NCBI GenBank assembly: GCA_947624095.1 | Contig: CANQIR010000069.1 | Span: 1 to 5,459 of the forward strand | DNA length: 5,459 nucleotides | Reading direction: 5' to 3' | Origin: an uncultured Bacilli bacterium | GTDB lineage: Bacteria; Bacillota_I; Bacilli_A; RF39; UBA660 | Shown: positions 1 to 5,459 of the stretch, in pieces | Numbering within the stretch: position 1 is the first letter of the stretch | How the letters are laid out: every line of letters starts with the position of its first letter | Made by a program: the position numbers and the translations under genes | The notes under the pieces: model-generated | The model's database searches: none | The model's input: only the letters and a program-made list of their open reading frames with translations | Told to the model about the DNA's origin: nothing

Positions 1-1266
1 TCAATTCTTAGTGAAGAAGGTATTACTTTTGCTATATCAGAAGCGATTGTTAATAATCGGAATGTTAAGAATGTATATTGTTATACCGCACCGGAATTTA
101 TTATTGAGTATATGGATCGTAGTGGCATTATGTTGGAAAGCCGTGGAGAACTATTATTTACAAGTAATTTTATGCAATCTAATAGCTTAGCACAGTATTC
201 TAAAATTTATTATAAAAAAGCTTTAAGGATTACTAGTCCAATGCAAAATGACGATTTAACGGATTTTGAAGCATTTTGTAAAATTAATCGCTATTTAAAA
301 ACTATTCATTTAAATGAGTGTAATATTGAGGAAATAAAAGCTATTATAGATATTTTAAATAGTGTAAAGAAAAAGAATATAAAAATTTTAATTCATAGTA
401 ATGTGACCGATGAAAAGGAAGTTGCTGCTTTAAGAAAATTGAATAGATTAAGTAAAGCAAGGAGTAAAATCAGTATTAAACTAGTTTATTCTAAGGAATA
501 TATTCGTGATAATTATTTGAAACAGGTAATATTTACGACGGCGATGTATTCAGCTATTGGGGCTTTACTTATTATTGGATGTTCTTTGAGTTATATTGCA
601 ATTAATAATCATACTTCTTTAAAGAATGTAGAAGAAATTCAGTATACTATTGAGAAAGCGATAAGTGAGAAAGCTAATATTCCGGAGGAAGAAAGTGAAC
701 ACGGTCCAACGGCATTACGGGCATTATTGGAAGTTAATAGTGATACAGTTGGTTGGTTGACTGTTTTAGGGACAAAGGTTGATTATCCGGTAGTTCAGAC
801 TGTAGATAATAGTTATTATTTAAGAAGGAATTATAAAAAACAAGATGATTATTCAGGATGGGTTTTTGCAGATTATCGAAATAATATCGAAACATTGGAT
901 AAAAATACGATTATCTATGCTCATAATAGGTTTGATAGTGATGTAATGTTTGGTTCTCTTACTAATCTTTTAAAGAAAGATTGGCAAGAAAATGAAGAAA
1001 ATAGAATTATTACCTTTAATACTTTATATAAAGAAATGAAATTTGAGATATTCTCTGTATATAAGATTAAGAAAACAAATGATTATATTACTACTACTTT
1101 TAATAGTGAGAATGAATATTTAGATTTTATTGAAATGATTCAAGGACGTAGTGAAATTGATTTTGATAAGGTAATATCTGTTAATGATAAGATACTTACT
1201 TTATCGACTTGTTTGGAAAATAATAGGAGATTAGTTGTTCATGCTGTACTTTTAAAAGATGAATAG
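1..1266 (+). CDS. Class B sortase with large cytoplasmic N-terminal domain (5' end outside window)
   Basis: The reading frame is open from base 1 to the TAG at 1264-1266, giving 421 visible residues. The ATG at 112 is internal: the frame continues upstream without a stop and no clear Shine-Dalgarno precedes it. Residues 1-175 form an unrecognised domain with alternating beta-like and helical stretches (for example IHLNECNIEEIKAIIDIL). It ends in a Lys/Arg-rich segment. Residues about 176-201 are a single hydrophobic membrane helix. By the positive-inside rule the N-terminal part is cytoplasmic and the C-terminal part is outside. Residues about 239-420 are a class B sortase domain, with VGWLTV and DYPVVQ near its start. 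The catalytic His is H308 in IYAHNR, the catalytic Cys is C404 in TLSTC, and the Arg is R410 just before LVVHA. Known family members are transpeptidases that cleave a sorting motif on secreted proteins and attach them to the cell wall or to pili. The usual class B enzyme is about 220-280 residues with the membrane helix near its N-terminus, so this one is clearly extended. No substrate gene is visible. The sortase call is firm; the role of the N-terminal domain is unknown. Confidence 0.9.
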   Translation, partial: SILSEEGITFAISEAIVNNRNVKNVYCYTAPEFIIEYMDRSGIMLESRGELLFTSNFMQSNSLAQYSKIYYKKALRITSPMQNDDLTDFEAFCKINRYLKTIHLNECNIEEIKAIIDILNSVKKKNIKILIHSNVTDEKEVAALRKLNRLSKARSKISIKLVYSKEYIRDNYLKQVIFTTAMYSAIGALLIIGCSLSYIAINNHTSLKNVEEIQYTIEKAISEKANIPEEESEHGPTALRALLEVNSDTVGWLTVLGTKVDYPVVQTVDNSYYLRRNYKKQDDYSGWVFADYRNNIETLDKNTIIYAHNRFDSDVMFGSLTNLLKKDWQENEENRIITFNTLYKEMKFEIFSVYKIKKTNDYITTTFNSENEYLDFIEMIQGRSEIDFDKVISVNDKILTLSTCLENNRRLVVHAVLLKDE

Positions 1267-1278
1267 TTAGTCTCTTTT

Positions 1279-1287
1279 TGATATAAT
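1279..1287 (+). promoter_or_regulatory. Extended -10 promoter for the giant gene
   Basis: TGATATAAT is a perfect extended -10 element: TG, one base, then TATAAT at 1282-1287. It follows a T-rich stretch (1273-1279) and lies between the sortase stop and the next start. There is no good -35; the hexamer at the right distance (1259-1264, ATGAAT) matches TTGACA only at TGA. Extended -10 promoters can work without a -35. Transcription would be expected to begin near 1293-1296, leaving a leader of only about 8-11 bases before the ATG at 1304. The gene may also be read through from the sortase, since no terminator separates them. Confidence 0.7.
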
Positions 1288-1293
1288 AGGTAT

Positions 1294-1298
1294 GGTGA
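1294..1298 (+). promoter_or_regulatory. Shine-Dalgarno element GGTGA, supports start at 1304
   Basis: GGTGA matches the end of the consensus AAGGAGGTGA and lies 5 bases before the ATG at 1304, a workable distance. The alternative ATG at 1292 has only an AGG one base upstream, too close to serve it. It would also lie at or before the transcription start predicted from the -10 box at 1282-1287. Both arguments favour 1304. Confidence 0.55.
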
Positions 1299-1303
1299 AT
1301 ATT

Positions 1304-4300
1304 ATGGATATAATAGAAGCACGAAAAATTCTAAATGAAATTAATACGGATGTAAATAATATAGATAGACAATTAAATGAGAGAGCTATTAAGGATGTGC
1401 AAGATATTGCTTTATATATAAAAGATGATTTGCTTGATAGATTGAGTGATATCTTTGAGGGAATGAATATTGCTAATCTAGAGATATTAAGAATTATTAG
1501 CAAATGTTTTGATACTGATATGATTGGAATGATTCTCAGAAATAATAAATTACGGAAAATATTTAATGAAGATGAAATAGAAATTTTTTGGAATTGTTTA
1601 AGTAATGAAGAAAAAAAAGATTACTTAATGAAAGGGAATTATATTAGTAGTCGGGATTATTATTTAGTATTGAAGATGATGCAAGATAAAGTAATAAATA
1701 TTGAGGAAATTAAGGATAGAATTAGTAAGTATTCTTTAGATGTAGAAATTAATGATGAGATGGATCTTAATATTTATAGTGATTTAGTTACAGGAAGAAA
1801 TTTAAGTAATTATTTTAGTAAGCATTATAATTTAATTAAGAATTTAGATAAGAGAAAGTTTAAAGTTTTTCCAGATAATAGTTTAAGATTTAGTTATTAT
1901 GATGAGGACATAAAAGAGATTTTTAATACTGAGGAATTATTAAGTAAGTTAAATTATCGTTTACTAGCGGAGTTGTATGGAGCAAATAAGTTAGGGGAAC
2001 TTTATAGAAAGTATCCTAATAAGGCGATGCTGGGAGCAATTTATGTTAATGATAGATTTAAATTTAAGAAATTAATTAATAGTGAATTTAAAAATTTAGG
2101 GAATGGTTTAATAGTTGTTAATTGTTTTGAGTTATTAGATAATAACGAAGAAATTAAGAAAAATCCCCTACTCTTATTAAAGTTTGAAGAAAATATTATT
2201 AGTGAGATTATTAAACAATATTATACAGCTGAGGAGATTGTAGATGTTTTAAGAAATACAGCTTTTGTGGAAGCGATTAGTGGAAGTTTATTAGAGAAAA
2301 TAATGGAAAATTTGACGTTTAGTACTGTGTTTAATTTATTGCAAAATAATTTGATATATGAGAAATGTCAAAGAATTAATTGTCAAGTTACAAAAGATAA
2401 TGGTGCTTTAGTTAAGGGATTTTTGGAAACTATTAAATTTTGTAAAAAATTAGATAGTCGGGTATTTGTTAAATTACTTATGACTTTAAATGAAGAAGAA
2501 GTAATTAGTTATATTGTTAAGCCATATATTTTAGATAATTTAACGGATGATGAGATTGTTAATTTATTATGGATGAAGAATATTAATATAAGATATTTAA
2601 TGAGTAATAGAAGTTTTTTTAGACGGGTAAATAAGTTGTTATTAATTAATTATATTAATAAAATGTGGAAGGTTAGTACGGATTTAAGTTTAATAAGTGA
2701 TGAATATTTAATAAGAATGATTATGGATATTAAAGACTTGGGAAATATTAGGTTTGATGATGTTAATTATTTATTGACAACTATTGTTAATAAGGAAAAT
2801 TTAGCAATGTGTAAATCTAATCTTAGTGTATTAAGTTATAAAGCTGTTTTAATTAGTTATAAGTTACTAGGAATTAGTAATACTTTAAAAATGTTATTTA
2901 GTAGTAAAGATGGCTTAACTATTAATGATGTAGAAGATTATATGAATATTTATTTAGAGAGTAAATTAAGTTATTTTCTAGATAATGAAGGAACTATTAT
3001 CAAGAACTTAGAGAAAGGATTAGAGAAGATATTAGATAATTATCCACAAGTTATTTTACAAGATAAGATTGGTAATAGTGAATTAGAACAAGTAGTTTTA
3101 GAATTAGTAAAGTATGGGTTTGATGTTAAAACTTTATTAAAAATCTTTAATAGATATATTGAGTATAGAAAAGTTAATTTAAAAGAAGCTAAGGAAGAAT
3201 TGGCAGAAAGAATTAAGGAAATTAAAGATAAGATTTTAGAAAGTAAAAGTTTAGAATGGCAAGAAGAATTTATTGGAAAAGCTAAAGGAATTATAAAATT
3301 AAGAAGTAAGGTATATCAGAAGAATGCTATTAATATTAATCGAAAAACTTTAGATAAAATTAAGTTAAAATTATTATATAGTTGTTATGTAGATGGTAAG
3401 GATTTAGATGGGCTATTTAAGAAGAATATTAATGTTAAGAAGAAGTTAAATAATTTAAGGGATTATGTTGTTGCACTTGGAGTTAATTTTAATGATTATC
3501 TAGAAAATATTTTATTACCACTTGGAGATGATAAACTAGATATTGATGGTTATTTAAGTAGCAAAGGAAAAGTTAAACCAGAGAATTTTGAAGATTATTT
3601 AATGGTAGTTTTGGAAGAAGATACGCTTAATAAACTAAATAAATATTTTATTAAATTTGGTTATGGGTACAATGATGAGAGTTTAAAGGATTTTGCAGAT
3701 TATTTAATTAAGGATAAGAAGATAAAGATACCAGGTAAAATTAAGAAAGATTTAAAGATATGTAAAGAGTTAATTGGGAATTTAAAATTTGAAGTATACT
3801 ATAATGAAAGAGATAAGGAATTTGGTAGTTCAAATATTGTAAATAGTTATTTAGATAGTGAATGTATTAATTATTATGAAGATTATTTAATGATAAAAGA
3901 TATTATATTTAATACAAAGAAATTAGTTAAGAATAGTATGAGTAATAAAGTTATATATCAGTACTATTATGATAAGTTTGAGGATAAGGAAAGTTTTGGT
4001 AGTTCTTTAAATCTTAAAGATTATGAAATTGATGAAACAATATTTAATATCAATAATTTAGAGAATTTATTTGCTAGATGTGATGTAAATAAGTGTATTA
4101 ATTGGGATATAGAATATATTGAATTACTGGAGAGATTAAGATTATTTCCTTTTCTATTATGTGGATTGGTTATAGATATGGATAAAATTATAGATAATTA
4201 TGAGGAATTTAAGGAATATACGATGAGGAATAATCTATTACTACAAGAGATGAGTAGACGAGATTTTATAAAGATTAATAAAGAACTTGATAAGAGAAAG

Positions 4301-5032
4301 TTTAAATACTTAGATAGTTATTATGAAATTATTACGGAAGAAGATATATTGGGTTATTACGGGGATTATTTAAGGAATAGTAAAAAGTATATTGGGAATA
4401 TTCATATAACTTGGGAAGATTATAATATTAGTGATATTCATGGATATAAAGTTATTACGGAGTTATTAAAGGATAATTATAAGGATCGGGATATTGTAAA
4501 TATTAAGGAAATATTGAGTTTAATAAGTAAAGAAAATTGTACTTTCTATTTGGAAAGGTATAAGGGAGTAAATAAAGGAATAGTTATTAGTATAGTTAAA
4601 GGTAATACAATCCATTTTAAGTTAGTTTGGGGGATTATTGATAAGGATGTTTTACGAAATTTAGCTAAGGAGATTTTAGACAAGTATTTGAATATTGATT
4701 ATATCTATAATGATGAGGGAGATGTTATTGCTAGTAGAGATATTGTTAGTGATGATTATGTGATGAAGACTTATTATGGAGGTTTTAGTGAACTTAATAA
4801 TAAAATATATCAGTTAGATGGAAAGTTTGTTAATAATAGTCTATTAGAGAGATTAAAGATTAATTATGGATATGATAGAAATAGTAATACTTATGACTGG
4901 GAAAGGGATAAGGAAATATTTAAAGATTTTGAAAAAATCGAATTTGATAATTATAATGTTGCAGTATTTAAGGATGGAAAGATTTATTGTCATATCAATG
5001 TAGCTAATGAATATTTTGAAAAATTAGAATAA
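1304..5032 (+). CDS. Giant uncharacterised, mostly helical cytoplasmic protein (1242 aa)
   Basis: I do not recognise this protein. It is one uninterrupted frame ending in TAA at 5030-5032. The start at 1304 is chosen for its GGTGA element; the frame could also begin at 1292 (4 residues longer). It has no signal peptide, no convincing membrane helix, no LPXTG- or NPQTN-like C-terminal sorting signal and no P-loop that I can find. Composition is dominated by Lys, Asn, Ile, Leu, Asp, Glu and Tyr, with few Pro, five His and eight Trp. Residues about 1-600 look like successive amphipathic helices that begin with capping-type motifs, such as TAEEIVDVL (308), NEEEVISYI (396) and TDDEIVNLL (414). This suggests an alpha-solenoid. 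Residues about 626-667 are a long charged helix that may form a coiled coil. Residues about 1079-1242 look more mixed alpha/beta, with strand-like stretches such as GIVISIVKG and NVAVFKDGKIYCHI. The gene has its own promoter and ends at a shared terminator. Its codon use is extremely uniform. A scaffold or large effector role is possible, but no function is supported. Confidence 0.85.
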   Translation: MDIIEARKILNEINTDVNNIDRQLNERAIKDVQDIALYIKDDLLDRLSDIFEGMNIANLEILRIISKCFDTDMIGMILRNNKLRKIFNEDEIEIFWNCLSNEEKKDYLMKGNYISSRDYYLVLKMMQDKVINIEEIKDRISKYSLDVEINDEMDLNIYSDLVTGRNLSNYFSKHYNLIKNLDKRKFKVFPDNSLRFSYYDEDIKEIFNTEELLSKLNYRLLAELYGANKLGELYRKYPNKAMLGAIYVNDRFKFKKLINSEFKNLGNGLIVVNCFELLDNNEEIKKNPLLLLKFEENIISEIIKQYYTAEEIVDVLRNTAFVEAISGSLLEKIMENLTFSTVFNLLQNNLIYEKCQRINCQVTKDNGALVKGFLETIKFCKKLDSRVFVKLLMTLNEEEVISYIVKPYILDNLTDDEIVNLLWMKNINIRYLMSNRSFFRRVNKLLLINYINKMWKVSTDLSLISDEYLIRMIMDIKDLGNIRFDDVNYLLTTIVNKENLAMCKSNLSVLSYKAVLISYKLLGISNTLKMLFSSKDGLTINDVEDYMNIYLESKLSYFLDNEGTIIKNLEKGLEKILDNYPQVILQDKIGNSELEQVVLELVKYGFDVKTLLKIFNRYIEYRKVNLKEAKEELAERIKEIKDKILESKSLEWQEEFIGKAKGIIKLRSKVYQKNAININRKTLDKIKLKLLYSCYVDGKDLDGLFKKNINVKKKLNNLRDYVVALGVNFNDYLENILLPLGDDKLDIDGYLSSKGKVKPENFEDYLMVVLEEDTLNKLNKYFIKFGYGYNDESLKDFADYLIKDKKIKIPGKIKKDLKICKELIGNLKFEVYYNERDKEFGSSNIVNSYLDSECINYYEDYLMIKDIIFNTKKLVKNSMSNKVIYQYYYDKFEDKESFGSSLNLKDYEIDETIFNINNLENLFARCDVNKCINWDIEYIELLERLRLFPFLLCGLVIDMDKIIDNYEEFKEYTMRNNLLLQEMSRRDFIKINKELDKRKFKYLDSYYEIITEEDILGYYGDYLRNSKKYIGNIHITWEDYNISDIHGYKVITELLKDNYKDRDIVNIKEILSLISKENCTFYLERYKGVNKGIVISIVKGNTIHFKLVWGIIDKDVLRNLAKEILDKYLNIDYIYNDEGDVIASRDIVSDDYVMKTYYGGFSELNNKIYQLDGKFVNNSLLERLKINYGYDRNSNTYDWERDKEIFKDFEKIEFDNYNVAVFKDGKIYCHINVANEYFEKLE
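1847..1864 (+). repeat. 18-bp direct repeat, copy 1 (encodes DKRKFK)
   Basis: GATAAGAGAAAGTTTAAA occurs here and again at 4289-4306, in the same frame of the giant gene. Both copies encode DKRKFK preceded by Leu (residues 181-187). About ten residues downstream both have a Tyr-Tyr pair and an acidic E/D-D-I stretch. It could mark a distant domain repeat or be chance in a low-complexity coding sequence. Confidence 0.4.
4289..4306 (+). repeat. 18-bp direct repeat, copy 2 (encodes DKRKFK)
   Basis: Exact second copy of the 18 bases at 1847-1864, in the same reading frame (residues 995-1001 of the giant protein, including the preceding Leu). It is followed by YLDSYYEIITEEDI, which loosely resembles the sequence after copy 1. 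Confidence 0.4.
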
Positions 5033-5038
5033 ATAAAG

Positions 5039-5075
5039 AAAAAATTACAATCAAAATAGGGATTGTAATTTTTTT
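5039..5075. terminator. Bidirectional intrinsic terminator between convergent genes
   Basis: Bases 5039-5052 pair perfectly with 5061-5074 (14 bp), closing an 8-base loop (5053-5060). The core of the stem is ATTACAATC against GATTGTAAT. On the + strand the stem runs into seven T (5069-5075); on the - strand the A-run at 5039-5044 gives a U-tract. It can therefore stop transcription of both the giant gene (stop at 5030-5032) and the convergent TPR gene. It overlaps the last codons and the TGA stop (5051-5053) of the TPR gene. Confidence 0.85.
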
Positions 5076-5459
5076 AAACATAGTTCTTGATTATTTTTGA
5101 TGCGCTCATTATAGGGATTTAGGGATAAAGCAATACTAGAAAAAGCATAGGATTTATAGAAGTCGTTTAGATAGTAATAATCAACACTTAAGATATCGTA
5201 GATAGTTTCGTTATAGCAATAAGATTCACAAATATATGTTTTGGGTTTTTCTTTGATTTTGAGAGCTTGTTCTAGGTATTCGATACTTTTAGCAAAGTCA
5301 TTGATACTATAATAGTAAAAACCTAATTCGGTATAGGGTTCACGAAGATATGGCGCTTCTTGAATGGCTTTTTCATACCAAAGAATGGCTTCTTCTGGTC
5401 GGTTTAAGGAAAGATAGCAACGAGCAATGTAACGCATAGAAGCGGAACGTTCATCTTTC
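5051..5459 (-). CDS. TPR-repeat C-terminus, probably of a family 2 glycosyltransferase (5' end outside window)
   Basis: On the minus strand the frame is open from the window edge (first full codon 5458-5456) to the TGA at 5053-5051, giving 135 visible residues. The Met at 5437 is internal: the frame continues upstream as KDERSAS before MRYIARCY. Three TPR-like helical hairpins can be seen, at visible residues about 5-37 (RYIARCYLSLNRPEEAILWY), 39-72 (REPYTELGFYYYS onward) and 87-117 (YDILSVDYYYLNDFYKSYAF). The first ends in an EAPYLREPY signature. From memory of the family, the order ARCY, EAPxxREPY, KTYICES and YDxLSxxYYY is typical of the tail of TPR-containing glycosyltransferase family 2 proteins in Bacillota. 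The catalytic domain, with its DxD motif, would lie beyond base 5459, so the enzyme assignment is inference; the TPR assignment is seen directly. Such enzymes transfer sugars onto proteins or surface polymers. The gene is convergent with the giant gene, with 18 bases between the stops, and its Ser codons (TCC, TCT) are more varied. Confidence 0.75.
   Translation of the reverse strand, partial: KDERSASMRYIARCYLSLNRPEEAILWYEKAIQEAPYLREPYTELGFYYYSINDFAKSIEYLEQALKIKEKPKTYICESYCYNETIYDILSVDYYYLNDFYKSYAFSSIALSLNPYNERIKNNQELCLKKLQSLF

Noticed and set aside
112..114. ATG at 112 as the sortase start
   Set aside because: The same frame is open back to base 1 with plausible protein sequence (SILSEEGITFAISEAIV), and no clear Shine-Dalgarno lies before 112.
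1292..1294. ATG at 1292 as the start of the giant protein
   Set aside because: AGG is only one base upstream and the codon lies at or before the predicted transcription start; the ATG at 1304 has GGTGA at proper spacing. Not fully excluded if the message is leaderless or read through from the sortase.
1267..1503. 78-codon minus-strand open frame opposite the start of the giant gene
   Set aside because: It lies wholly antisense to the giant gene and the promoter gap, has a low-complexity Ile/Ser/Leu composition typical of a shadow of AT-rich coding DNA, and no supporting start signals.
1611..1618. Run of eight A in the giant gene as a phase-variation or slippage site
   Set aside because: The frame is intact across it, and runs of this length (also T7 at 2614-2620) are expected in DNA this AT-rich.
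1304..5032. Giant protein as a sortase substrate or surface adhesin
   Set aside because: There is no signal peptide, and the C-terminus (NEYFEKLE) lacks a sorting motif, hydrophobic stretch and basic tail.
1304..5032. Giant protein as a phage-defence ATPase or nuclease
   Set aside because: I could find no Walker A motif, HNH pattern or HEPN-type R-x4-6-H motif, and the neighbours are cell-surface genes rather than defence genes.
1..5459. Mycoplasma-type genetic code suggested by low GC
   Set aside because: Trp is encoded by TGG throughout and the minus-strand gene stops at TGA, consistent with code 11.

Overview
The window is very AT-rich bacterial DNA from a low-GC Bacillota. The best guess is an uncultured, Bacilli-related host-associated lineage, but the sequence alone cannot fix the taxon. 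Three things point this way: strongly AT-biased codons (TTA, AGT, AAT, ATT and AAA dominate), a class B sortase, and a GGTGA-type Shine-Dalgarno element. All visible Trp codons are TGG, and TGA is used as a stop by the right-hand gene. This argues for genetic code 11, not the Mycoplasma/Spiroplasma code. A sortase also implies a walled cell.

The layout is compact. Bases 1-1266 (+) hold the 3' part of a class B sortase gene whose start lies left of the window. It carries an unusually large cytoplasmic N-terminal domain ahead of its single membrane anchor. A 25-bp gap follows and contains a perfect extended -10 promoter (TGATATAAT, 1279-1287). Bases 1304-5032 (+; longer ATG option at 1292) encode a very large, intact protein of 1242 residues that I do not recognise. 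It is predicted to be soluble, mostly helical and rich in Lys, Asn, Ile, Leu and Asp. Bases 5051-5459 (-) hold the 3' end of a convergent gene with TPR repeats. It matches the C-terminal tail of TPR-containing family 2 glycosyltransferases. Between and partly inside the convergent gene ends is a strong bidirectional intrinsic terminator (5039-5075).

There is no non-coding stretch longer than about 25 bases. I see no RNA gene, mobile element or CRISPR array. The sortase (surface protein anchoring) and the probable glycosyltransferase fit a cell-surface theme. The giant protein has its own promoter, no secretion signal and no sorting signal, so it is not an evident sortase substrate. It is the main unknown of the window.
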